This document shows, one piece after another, positions 26,219-33,650 of a stretch of 64,000 bases of DNA. Every line of letters starts with the position of its first letter. Positions within the stretch are counted from its first letter, which is position 1. The position numbers were made by a program, and so were the translations under genes. The DNA comes from GWE2-42-39 sp963662895 (GTDB lineage Bacteria > Bacteroidota > Bacteroidia > Bacteroidales > Prolixibacteraceae): the NCBI GenBank assembly GCA_963662895.1, contig OY759981.1, positions 2,976,001 through 3,040,000 of the forward strand, in the 5' to 3' direction. Below the pieces are notes generated by a model. That model had not been told where the DNA came from and made no database searches. It worked only from the letters and a program-made list of their open reading frames with translations.

Positions 26219-27076
26219 CTATTTGTGTTTCTTCATCCATGCCCGAAATGCATGTGCTTTTAGCCTGCTTACTGAAATATTTGAAGGCAGACCATTAAAA
26301 ACCTTGAGTCCTAGTTCAATTTTTCCGTATTCGTCGGCTTTGTATGTTGAAATGATATCGCGGCAGACGATGAACTGACGGTTCACCCTGAAAAAACGTT
26401 TCTTCGGAACAACCAGACTGAGTTTTTCCAGCGATTCGTCGTGGATGAACTCTTTTTCGTTCTTTGTGACTAAAAAGGTTGTCTTCGAGTTCGAATAAAA
26501 GCAAACAATATCGTCGTAGTTTATCTGATGTTTTTTTGTGCCTATTCCCACGATCAGGGAATTTGTCGTTTCTGTTTTAGATTCCGGTATTGTTTCCGGC
26601 AATATGTTGTTTGCTTTTTTACCAGGGTTTCGATTGCCCAGGGAAATAACAGTTACAACAATGCTGTCCAGTTGTACCACTTTTACTTTGGTTCCTGTTT
26701 CTATCACTTCGTTATTTTCCGGGATGGCTTTCCACAGGTCACCGTCAATAGCCACACAGCCAGAATCTTTTGCGGGGTCAATAGTTTCGGTAACTTTCCC
26801 GGTCCGCCCAATCAGTCCGTCGTAGTTGGTGCGGATGCTTGTCTTAGTATACATATATTTTTGCATCACGGGTTTTACCCCGGCAAAACCTGCAATTGTT
26901 CCACCCGAAAACAGAATTATTTGCAGTGGAAATCCGGCTCCGAAAAGCGAAACTAAAAAACTGAGAAGGCAGCCAATGCCAATACTGGCCATGATGAATG
27001 AAGGAATAAAAACTTCGAGGATAAAAAACAGCAGGCAGGCGATCATCCAAATGTGCCAGATTTCGAATGCAATCAT
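26219..27076 (-). CDS. NfeD-LytTR fusion: membrane-anchored DNA-binding protein
   Basis: This 285-residue protein joins two unrelated modules. Residues about 1-150 are NfeD: membrane helices (EIWHIWMIACLLFFILEVFI, then two or three more) and the OB-fold with GLIGRTGKVTETI and GCVAIDGDLWKAIPE. After a linker of about 35 residues rich in N, P, E and T, residues about 185-283 are a LytTR DNA-binding domain (QINYDDIVCFYSNSKTTFLV, FFRVNRQFIVCRDIIS, then ISVSRLKAHAFRAWMKK). There is no receiver domain. The layout predicts a transcription factor held at the inner membrane by a domain that normally contacts SPFH rings, and NfeD and SPFH genes follow directly. The linker could be a proteolysis site (inference). 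Target DNA is unknown; its own operon is the obvious candidate. Confidence 0.88.
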   Translation of the reverse strand: MIAFEIWHIWMIACLLFFILEVFIPSFIMASIGIGCLLSFLVSLFGAGFPLQIILFSGGTIAGFAGVKPVMQKYMYTKTSIRTNYDGLIGRTGKVTETIDPAKDSGCVAIDGDLWKAIPENNEVIETGTKVKVVQLDSIVVTVISLGNRNPGKKANNILPETIPESKTETTNSLIVGIGTKKHQINYDDIVCFYSNSKTTFLVTKNEKEFIHDESLEKLSLVVPKKRFFRVNRQFIVCRDIISTYKADEYGKIELGLKVFNGLPSNISVSRLKAHAFRAWMKKHK

Positions 27077-27077
27077 G

Positions 27078-27257
27078 TTATAAGGTTTTTCGTAAGTTGT
27101 TTATTTTATTCATTAGTGTTTTCAAACGCTGTTCCGAAACCGGATTTTGCCAGTTGCCGTCTTCTTTCAGATACGAACCAATAATGAACACGTCGGCATA
27201 AGGCCAGTAGTTTTTTATATTTTTCCGTCTGAAAATTAATATTTCCCATTTTTGCCC
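27078..27257 (-). pseudogene. Relic of a BtpA/SgcQ-like gene (C-terminal fragment)
   Basis: On the minus strand a frame with no start codon is open from 27257 to a TAA at 27080-27078. Its last 45 codons read like the C-terminus of the BtpA/SgcQ TIM-barrel family: YWPYADVFIIGSYLKEDGNW, then QNPVSEQRLKTLM. Upstream the frame has several stops (for example at 27260-27258 and 27266-27264), and no further homologous sequence is seen, so the rest has been deleted or has decayed. The relic stop is separated by a single base from the ATG of the NfeD-LytTR gene, which suggests the two were once translationally coupled. Confidence 0.55.
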
Positions 27258-27452
27258 TTAAATTTAGCGTTTTTATATAAGATTTGAATCTGCTGTCGGA
27301 ATGAATTATTCAGGAATAAGAGTGAATTTTTTGTGTCGGGGAACGATTTTGTTGATTTTAAATCAGAGTTAAATTTTTTGTTCCGTCAATAGCTTGTTAA
27401 CTTTGTCGGAAACAAAATTGCATTGCAGCATAAATTTATCCTGAAAGAGAAA
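27258..27452. other. Promoter region between the relic and the PHP-phosphatase gene
   Basis: This is the intact part of the divergent gap. It carries the plus-strand promoter at 27374-27405 and no open frame of interest. The minus-strand promoter of the NfeD-LytTR gene must lie here or inside the relic; I cannot place it. Confidence 0.5.
27374..27405 (+). promoter_or_regulatory. Promoter of the PHP-phosphatase gene
   Basis: A T-rich run ending TTTTTTG (to 27380) and TAACTTTG (27398-27405) are 17 bp apart. Start expected near 27412, with a leader of about 40 nt to the ATG at 27453. Confidence 0.6.
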
Positions 27453-28235
27453 ATGATTGGTTTGGTTGATTATCACATGCACACGGTTTTATCGGACGGA
27501 CAAAATGATCACGAAGAAATGGTTTTGGCTGCAATTGAGAAGGGGCTTGACGAAATTGGTTTTACCGATCATGTTTGTATTAAACCAGTGAACTGGGCAA
27601 TGAGTGCCATTGATATGCCGGTAATGACCAACCAGATTCGGCAAATTCAGAAAAAATTTAAGAACAAAATAAAAATTCGTTACGGAATTGAACTGGATTA
27701 TTTCCCGGGAGTCGAGGCTGAACTAAAACAAATCATTGACTCGGTTCCACTTGATTTTTTGATTGGTTCGGTTCATTTTATAAACGACTGGAATTTTGAT
27801 TCGGATAAGTCGTTGTATGGCAAATGGACAAACGATTATTTGTACGAGATGTATTTTAAACTGGTACAACAGGCTGCAGCTTCGGGTTTATTCGATACGA
27901 TTGGGCATTTGGATATCATCAAAAAATTCCGGGTTTACCCGGAAAGTGATTTAAGTGATTTATTTGAAGAAACGGTCAGTATACTGGCCAAAAACAATAT
28001 TGTTGTCGAACTGAATACCGGCGGCGCTGACCGACCGTGCGGGGAATTCACCCCCGGGCGGATGCTGCTTGAAATTTGCCACAAACACAATGTACAAGTG
28101 ACCCTTGGGTCCGATGCACATCATTATTCACAAATTGCCCGCCACTATGAAACGGCTATTGAACTGCTCAAAGAAACAGGATACACAGAAATCGTTGCTT
28201 TTGAAAATCGTCGGCGTAGTAAGATTCGTCTTTAA
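27453..28235 (+). CDS. PHP-domain phosphatase, histidinol-phosphatase-like
   Basis: The protein has 260 residues from the ATG at 27453; an in-frame TTG ten codons earlier (27423) is less likely because the family starts just before the metal site. The PHP metal-binding motifs are all visible: YHMHTVLSDG (residues about 7-16), TDHV, GIELDYFPG, IGSVHFI, IGHLDIIKK, ELNTGG and LGSDAHHY. The closest family by motif is the HisK-type histidinol-phosphate phosphatase of histidine synthesis, but no other his gene is in the window, so another phosphoester is possible. It ends 8 bp from the convergent OmpA-like gene. Confidence 0.85.
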   Translation: MIGLVDYHMHTVLSDGQNDHEEMVLAAIEKGLDEIGFTDHVCIKPVNWAMSAIDMPVMTNQIRQIQKKFKNKIKIRYGIELDYFPGVEAELKQIIDSVPLDFLIGSVHFINDWNFDSDKSLYGKWTNDYLYEMYFKLVQQAAASGLFDTIGHLDIIKKFRVYPESDLSDLFEETVSILAKNNIVVELNTGGADRPCGEFTPGRMLLEICHKHNVQVTLGSDAHHYSQIARHYETAIELLKETGYTEIVAFENRRRSKIRL

Positions 28236-28243
28236 GAACTGTT

Positions 28244-29200
28244 TTAGTTTGTTTCCAAAAGCTTAAAAATTTCATCGAGGCGGGGGCTCAGGATAATTTC
28301 TGTGCGGCGGTTTTTCTGCCGGTCTTCAGGCGTTTTTCCTGAGGCAATCGGTACAAATTTGCCCCTTCCTGCCGAGATAATCCGTACCGGGTCGATCTTT
28401 TTGTTTTCAAGTAAAATTTTGGTCACTGCAGTAGCCCGCATTACACTCAGATCCCAATTATCTTTCACTTCGCCTGTCCCGTGCATGGGAACATCGTCGG
28501 TATGTCCTTCCACCATAATATTAATGTCGGGGTTTTGGGCAAGTAACTCCGATAAGTTTTTCAGTGCCTGCCTGCCTTTTTCGTCCACTTTCCATTCGGC
28601 CGTTTTAAACAGCAGGCGTTCTTCCATCGAAACATACACTTTCCCGTTTCTCTCATCAATCGAAAGTCCATTGTTGTTGAATCCGGTCAGTGCATTGATT
28701 ACTTTCTGCTTCAGTTGTTTTACTGCTTCATCTTTCTTTGCCAGGGCCTCCCGAAGTTCCATCAATTGTTTATTGTTGTTTCCCAGTTCAAATTCGGCCT
28801 GGCGTAGTTTGTCTTCCCTGACCTGAATATCAGCCTGTACATTCTGCAGCTTGTCAAGTAAAATACTTATTTCTTCGGTACTCCCGTTTTTCAGTATTTC
28901 AAGTTGTCCCTCAAGCTCAGCGTTGATTGACCTCAACCGCTTGTTGGTATGGTGCAATGATTCCAGTTCGGTACTGCATACTTCCGATTTTTTCTGAAGG
29001 TTCTTATATTCATCCTTCAGATTGTCGAAATTTCCCTGTAACTCGTTTGTGTTTACCTGCATTTTCTGATTCTTTTCCTGTAACAAACGATTTCTGTCCT
29101 CACAATCCCGCAGGTTTTTACTGACTTCGTTGAATTGTTTGGAAGAAACACATGAAGATAGAATCAGGAGAGATAAAAAATAAAAAAGTGTTTTTTTCAT
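28244..29200 (-). CDS. OmpA/MotB-family peptidoglycan-binding lipoprotein with coiled coil
   Basis: The protein has 318 residues. A signal peptide ends in LSSCVSS (Cys about 17), so it is lipidated, probably in the outer membrane. Residues about 25-165 form a long coiled coil (many heptads, for example LRSINAELEGQLEILKNG). Residues about 185-310 are the OmpA C-terminal domain with VEGHTDDVPMHG, NWDLSVMRATAV and RKNRRTEIIL-type ending (DRQKNRRTEIIL), which binds diaminopimelate in peptidoglycan. The coiled coil would span the periplasm. Single gene, convergent with the PHP gene and divergent from dxs. Confidence 0.9.
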   Translation of the reverse strand: MKKTLFYFLSLLILSSCVSSKQFNEVSKNLRDCEDRNRLLQEKNQKMQVNTNELQGNFDNLKDEYKNLQKKSEVCSTELESLHHTNKRLRSINAELEGQLEILKNGSTEEISILLDKLQNVQADIQVREDKLRQAEFELGNNNKQLMELREALAKKDEAVKQLKQKVINALTGFNNNGLSIDERNGKVYVSMEERLLFKTAEWKVDEKGRQALKNLSELLAQNPDINIMVEGHTDDVPMHGTGEVKDNWDLSVMRATAVTKILLENKKIDPVRIISAGRGKFVPIASGKTPEDRQKNRRTEIILSPRLDEIFKLLETN

Positions 29201-29315
29201 GGCTAAAATAATTTTTCAGTAAAAATAAAGTTTTGCTTACTGAGATCAAACAACCGGATTGATGATATACCGATTTACAGAAGATTGATCGCTTATTAAA
29301 AAGTAATAAATAGTA

Positions 29316-29323
29316 TCTTTGAA
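29316..29323 (+). promoter_or_regulatory. -7 box of dxs
   Basis: TATCTTTG matches TAnnTTTG exactly, 18 bases before the dxs ATG at 29342, so the leader would be about 12 nt. No well-spaced -33 box was found. Confidence 0.45.
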
Positions 29324-29341
29324 TTTTATTTTCGATGGCTG

Positions 29342-31243
29342 ATGGAAGAACAAAAGGAAAGCTTGTTTGATAAAATTATATATCCTTCTGATTTACGGAA
29401 ACTTGATGTCAAGGATTTACCTGATGTATGCCAGGGACTCAGACAATTTATTATTAATGAACTTTCGACCAATCCCGGACATTTGGGAGCCAGTCTCGGA
29501 GTCGTGGAATTGACCGTTGCTCTTCATTATGCATACAATACTCCATACGACCTGCTGGTTTGGGATGTGGGGCACCAGGCTTACGGGCACAAAATTATTA
29601 CCGGTCGGAGAGACCGTTTTTATACTAACCGGAAATATAAAGGTCTCAGTGGATTTCCAAAGCCTTCGGAAAGCGAGTACGACACTTTTGGAGTAGGACA
29701 CTCGAGTACTTCGATATCAGCGGCTCTGGGAATGGCCGTTGCCTCGAAACTAAAAGGGGAAAACGACCGCAAGATCGTGGCTGTAATCGGCGATGGTTCA
29801 ATGACCGGGGGACAGGCTTTTGAAGGCCTGAACAATGCAGCAGTCAATAAATCGGACCTACTGGTCATCCTGAATGATAACAATATGGCCATCGATCCGA
29901 ACATTGGCGGGTTGAACAATTATCTGCTGAATATTTCACGCTCGCAGACTTATAACAAGCTGAAACGTGAAATATGGGACGGGCTGGGAAAACTAAATGG
30001 CTTCGGGCCTCGTGCCCGGCGTTTGGTACAAAAAATAGAGAATGCCATGAAAAACATGCTGTTGAAACAGTCCAATTTTTTCGAGGGTATGGGGTTACGC
30101 TATTTTGGCCCGGTCGACGGACATGATGTGGTTTATCTTTCGAAAGTACTGACAAGCCTGCGCGATATTCCGGGGCCTAAATTGTTGCATGTTATTACCA
30201 AAAAAGGGAAAGGTTTCAAACAGGCAGAGATTAACCAAACTCAGTTTCATGCTCCCGGTAAATTCAATAAGGAAACAGGGGAACTGCTCGATTGTGGTTG
30301 CCTAACCGATAAACCACCAAAATTCCAGAATGTTTTTGGAGAAACGCTGGTTGAACTTGCCAGACAGAATGAACGGATTGTAGGGGTTACACCTGCCATG
30401 CCTTCTGGTTGTTCCATGAATATTATGATGAAACAGATGCCCGACCGGGTTTTTGATGTGGGCATTGCCGAACAACACGCAGTGACTTTTTCTGCCGGAT
30501 TGGCTAAACAGGGAATGTTGCCTTTCTGCAATATTTATTCAACCTTTATGCAACGCGCCTACGATCAGGTGATCCACGACGTTGCCACCCAGAACCTGAA
30601 TGTGGTATTTTGTCTTGACCGTAGCGGCCTGGTCGGTTCCGACGGTGCCACCCATCATGGTGTTTTCGATTTGGCTTATATGCGCGATATTCCCAATATG
30701 ATTGTTTCCGCACCGATGGACGAAAGGGAACTCCGCAACCTGATGTTTACCGCACAGAAAGAAAACCATGGTCCGTTTTCGATCCGTTACCCGAGAGGTT
30801 GCGGGAGTATGGTAAACTGGAGAAATCCAATGGAAGAAATTGAAATAGGGAAAGGACGTAAAATCAGTGATGGCGATCAACTGGCTATTCTTTCCATTGG
30901 TACTGCCGGGATACAGGCCCGGCGGGCAGTGAAAAAGCTGGCTCGTGAAGGAACCCTGACCGCACATTACGATCTTCGGTTTGTAAAACCAATTGATGAA
31001 GAATTACTGCATGATGTTTTCCACAAGTTCAGTAAAATTATCACGGTTGAGGATGGCGTGATACAAGGCGGTTTTGGAAGTGCAGTACTCGAATTCATGA
31101 GCAAAAATAATTACCAGGCCCATGTCATTCTACTGGGCGTTCCCAACCGTTTTATTGAACACGGAACGATTGAAGAGCTACAAAAAGAGTGTGGTTACGA
31201 TTCTAATGGGATATACCAAACAGTAAAAAAGATTTTATCCTGA
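29342..31243 (+). CDS. dxs: 1-deoxy-D-xylulose-5-phosphate synthase
   Basis: It is the first enzyme of the MEP isoprenoid pathway, condensing pyruvate and glyceraldehyde-3-P with thiamine diphosphate. At 633 residues it is full length. Landmarks: NPGHLGASLGVVELTVALHY, GHQAYGHKI, the ThDP motif GDGSMTGGQAFEGLN, NDNNMAID, and in the second transketolase-like domain GIAEQHAVTFSAGLA with the catalytic Glu, then YPRG and the C-terminal domain. Another ATG at 29337 is out of frame. It is followed 71 bp later by a histidine kinase gene. Confidence 0.97.
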   Translation: MEEQKESLFDKIIYPSDLRKLDVKDLPDVCQGLRQFIINELSTNPGHLGASLGVVELTVALHYAYNTPYDLLVWDVGHQAYGHKIITGRRDRFYTNRKYKGLSGFPKPSESEYDTFGVGHSSTSISAALGMAVASKLKGENDRKIVAVIGDGSMTGGQAFEGLNNAAVNKSDLLVILNDNNMAIDPNIGGLNNYLLNISRSQTYNKLKREIWDGLGKLNGFGPRARRLVQKIENAMKNMLLKQSNFFEGMGLRYFGPVDGHDVVYLSKVLTSLRDIPGPKLLHVITKKGKGFKQAEINQTQFHAPGKFNKETGELLDCGCLTDKPPKFQNVFGETLVELARQNERIVGVTPAMPSGCSMNIMMKQMPDRVFDVGIAEQHAVTFSAGLAKQGMLPFCNIYSTFMQRAYDQVIHDVATQNLNVVFCLDRSGLVGSDGATHHGVFDLAYMRDIPNMIVSAPMDERELRNLMFTAQKENHGPFSIRYPRGCGSMVNWRNPMEEIEIGKGRKISDGDQLAILSIGTAGIQARRAVKKLAREGTLTAHYDLRFVKPIDEELLHDVFHKFSKIITVEDGVIQGGFGSAVLEFMSKNNYQAHVILLGVPNRFIEHGTIEELQKECGYDSNGIYQTVKKILS

Positions 31244-31314
31244 ATAAATAGGATAATATTGAATAAGGCTTTTCGTTTGATTGTCGGTATGCACTATTAT
31301 TTAAATTCAAAAGA

Positions 31315-32469
31315 TTGGATTTTTATTACAAAAAACGACGCTGGAAAATACTTCTCCTTATCGGGGCTATTCTGATCGGGATCGGTTCGTCTGTTTATAC
31401 CAACTGGCTGGTAAAACGGATGTCGGATGAAGAACGTAAAAATGTGAGTCTCTGGGCTGAAGCCACGAAGAAACTAGCCGGGATGAAGGATGATGAGCAA
31501 ACAGATATTACTTTTTTATCGAATATTCTGGGACGTAATGAAAATATTCCCATCATCCTGACCGACAGTGTTGACGAAATAATTTCTGTCAATAATATTA
31601 AGTATCCCAAAGAAAAGGAGGAAAGATTTTTAAGAAACGAACTGGAAAAGATGAAGGCTCACCACGAGCCAATTGAAATTGTTGTTTCTGAAAACGAAAA
31701 GCAGTTTTTATATTATCGCGATTCGTATTTACTGCGTAATTTAAGGTATTTTCCATTTGTCCAGTTAGGGGTAATTTTCCTGTTTATTTTGGTTTCTTAT
31801 CTGGCTTTCAGTTCATCGCGGAAGGCCGAACAGAACCAGGTGTGGGTTGGTATGTCGAAAGAAACGGCTCACCAGTTGGGTACCCCTATTTCATCGTTAA
31901 TGGCCTGGGGTGAACTGTTGAAACTAAAAGAAGTTGACCAAACTCTGATCAATGAGTTTGAAAAGGATGTCCAACGGCTGAGTAAAATTGCCGAGCGGTT
32001 CTCGAAGATCGGTTCTGCTCCTGAGCTCGAAACGACCAATGTTTCTGAAGTTATTGAGTCGACTGTAAATTATCTGAAAAATCGTACTTCAGGGAAAGTT
32101 AAGTTCTTTATTAATCATGACGGAGAAGAGGCTTGCTTTGCCCGGGTGAATGCCCCTCTGTTTAGCTGGGTAATCGAAAACCTATGCAAAAATGCAATCG
32201 ATGCGATTGAAAATGACGGCAGTATTGTAATTTCACTGTTCAGGAAAATCAAACATCTTTATATTGAAGTGAGTGACACCGGTAAAGGTATTCCCAAAAG
32301 CCAGTTTAAAACCATTTTTGATCCGGGGTTTACTACTAAGAAACGGGGCTGGGGGCTGGGACTTTCACTGGCCAAACGGATTGTTGAAAATTATCATAAA
32401 GGCAAAATCTTCATCAAACATTCAGACCTGGGGAAAGGCACTACCTTCCGGATAATTTTGAATTGTTGA
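31315..32469 (+). CDS. Sensor histidine kinase with extracytoplasmic domain, TTG start
   Basis: The protein has 384 residues. The first membrane helix (about 10-28) and second (about 147-165, VQLGVIFLFILVSYLAF) bracket an extracytoplasmic region of about 118 residues that includes a PAS-like stretch (IPIILTDSVDEIISVNNI). The H-box is ETAHQLGTPISSL, a variant conserved in a Bacteroidota kinase family, and the ATPase lobe has NLCKNAIDAIE, DTGKGIP and GWGLGLSLAKRI. No ATG fits; the family N-terminus (DFYYKKRRWK) follows a TTG at 31315. No response regulator is adjacent. The gene sits between dxs and prfB. Confidence 0.88.
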   Translation: MDFYYKKRRWKILLLIGAILIGIGSSVYTNWLVKRMSDEERKNVSLWAEATKKLAGMKDDEQTDITFLSNILGRNENIPIILTDSVDEIISVNNIKYPKEKEERFLRNELEKMKAHHEPIEIVVSENEKQFLYYRDSYLLRNLRYFPFVQLGVIFLFILVSYLAFSSSRKAEQNQVWVGMSKETAHQLGTPISSLMAWGELLKLKEVDQTLINEFEKDVQRLSKIAERFSKIGSAPELETTNVSEVIESTVNYLKNRTSGKVKFFINHDGEEACFARVNAPLFSWVIENLCKNAIDAIENDGSIVISLFRKIKHLYIEVSDTGKGIPKSQFKTIFDPGFTTKKRGWGLGLSLAKRIVENYHKGKIFIKHSDLGKGTTFRIILNC

Positions 32470-32479
32470 ATATCCATAA

Positions 32480-32510
32480 TTGAATTATCGGGGAGGTTTG
32501 TGTACTTTTG
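32480..32510 (+). promoter_or_regulatory. Promoter of prfB
   Basis: TTG (32480-32482), 20 bp spacer, TACTTTTG (32503-32510): both boxes match the Bacteroidota consensus. Start expected near 32517, leader about 16 nt. Confidence 0.65.
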
Positions 32511-32532
32511 CCCTGAATTAAAAGCATGAGAA

Positions 32533-33619
32533 ATGATTCTGAAAGAACAGTTAAAAGACCTTATTGATCGCCGGGATGCGTTAAGGAGGCATCTTTGACT
32601 ACGATAGTAAGCTGATCCAACTACAGGAAGAAGAACTAAAGACACAGGACCCGGACTTTTGGAACAAACCAAAGGAGGCCGAGGCTCAAATGAAAGTAAT
32701 CCGCTCGATAAAAGTGTGGACTGAAGGGTTTCGGAAAGTAAATGAGAGCGTTGAAGATTTCGTCGTTCTTTACGAATTCTTTGAAGCGGGTGATGCTTCG
32801 GAGGAAGAAATTGACGAACAATACATGGAATGTATCACGCAGGTTGAAGAGCTGGAAACCCGTAATATGTTGCGTAAAAAAGAAGACAATCTGGGAGCAG
32901 TACTTCGTATTAATGCCGGTGCCGGAGGTACCGAAAGCAACGACTGGGCTGACATGTTGATGCGCATGTATCTGCGCTGGGGAGAAAAGAATGGATATAA
33001 AGTAAACACCGTTGAATTTCATCCGGGCGATGAAGTGGGTGTGAAAAGCTGTACTATCGAGTTTGACGGAGAATACGCATATGGGTATTTGAAAAGCGAA
33101 AACGGGGTTCACCGGCTTGTTCGTCTGTCTCCATTCAATGCTCAAAACAAACGGATGACTTCTTTTACTTCGGTTTTTGTTGCCCCTCTGGTCGACGATA
33201 CCATTGAAATAGAAATCAACCCGAACGATATAACCTGGGATACTTTCCGTTCAAGTGGGGCCGGCGGACAAAACGTGAACAAAGTGGAAACCGGGGTCCG
33301 TCTGCGGCATGCCCCTTCTGGAATTATCATTGAAAATACCGAAAGCCGTTCGCAGCTTGCAAATAAAGAGAATGCGCTGCGTTTGCTAAAATCGCAGTTG
33401 TATGAACTCGAACTGCGTAAACGCCGCGAAGAAGAGATGAAGGTGGAATCGCAGAAGAAAAAAATTGAATGGGGCTCACAAATCCGTTCTTATGTGCTTC
33501 AACCCTATAAACTGGTAAAAGACCTCCGTACCAACTATGAAACAGGTAATGTGCAGGCGGTACTCAATGGAGGAATTGATGGTTTTATCAAAGCATATTT
33601 AATGGAATTCAGCGAGTAG
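32533..33619 (+). CDS. prfB: Peptide chain release factor 2, with programmed +1 frameshift
   Basis: RF2 releases peptides at UGA and UAA. The reading frame starts at ATG 32533, runs 21 codons to CTT, and meets TGA at 32596-32598. This is the classic autoregulatory site: an internal AGGAGG (32584-32589), then CTT TGA C. Slipping +1 continues with GAC at 32597 to the stop at 33619, giving 361 residues, the normal RF2 length. The GGQ loop (SGAGGQNVNK) is present in the second half. When RF2 is scarce, slow UGA recognition lets the frameshift happen and restores RF2. It has its own promoter (32480-32510). Confidence 0.96.
32584..32599 (+). promoter_or_regulatory. RF2 +1 programmed frameshift signal
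   Basis: AGGAGG at 32584-32589, three bases, then the slippery CTT and TGA C (32593-32599). Shine-Dalgarno pairing close upstream of the P-site and the weak UGAC context match the known RF2 arrangement. Confidence 0.95.
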
Positions 33620-33650
33620 TGTGGAAATACGAATTTGAAGAAACCAGACA

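Noticed and set aside
32596..32598. Early TGA in prfB as a frameshift mutation
   Set aside because: The surrounding AGGAGG, CTT and TGAC form the conserved RF2 programmed frameshift site, and the rest of the protein is intact.
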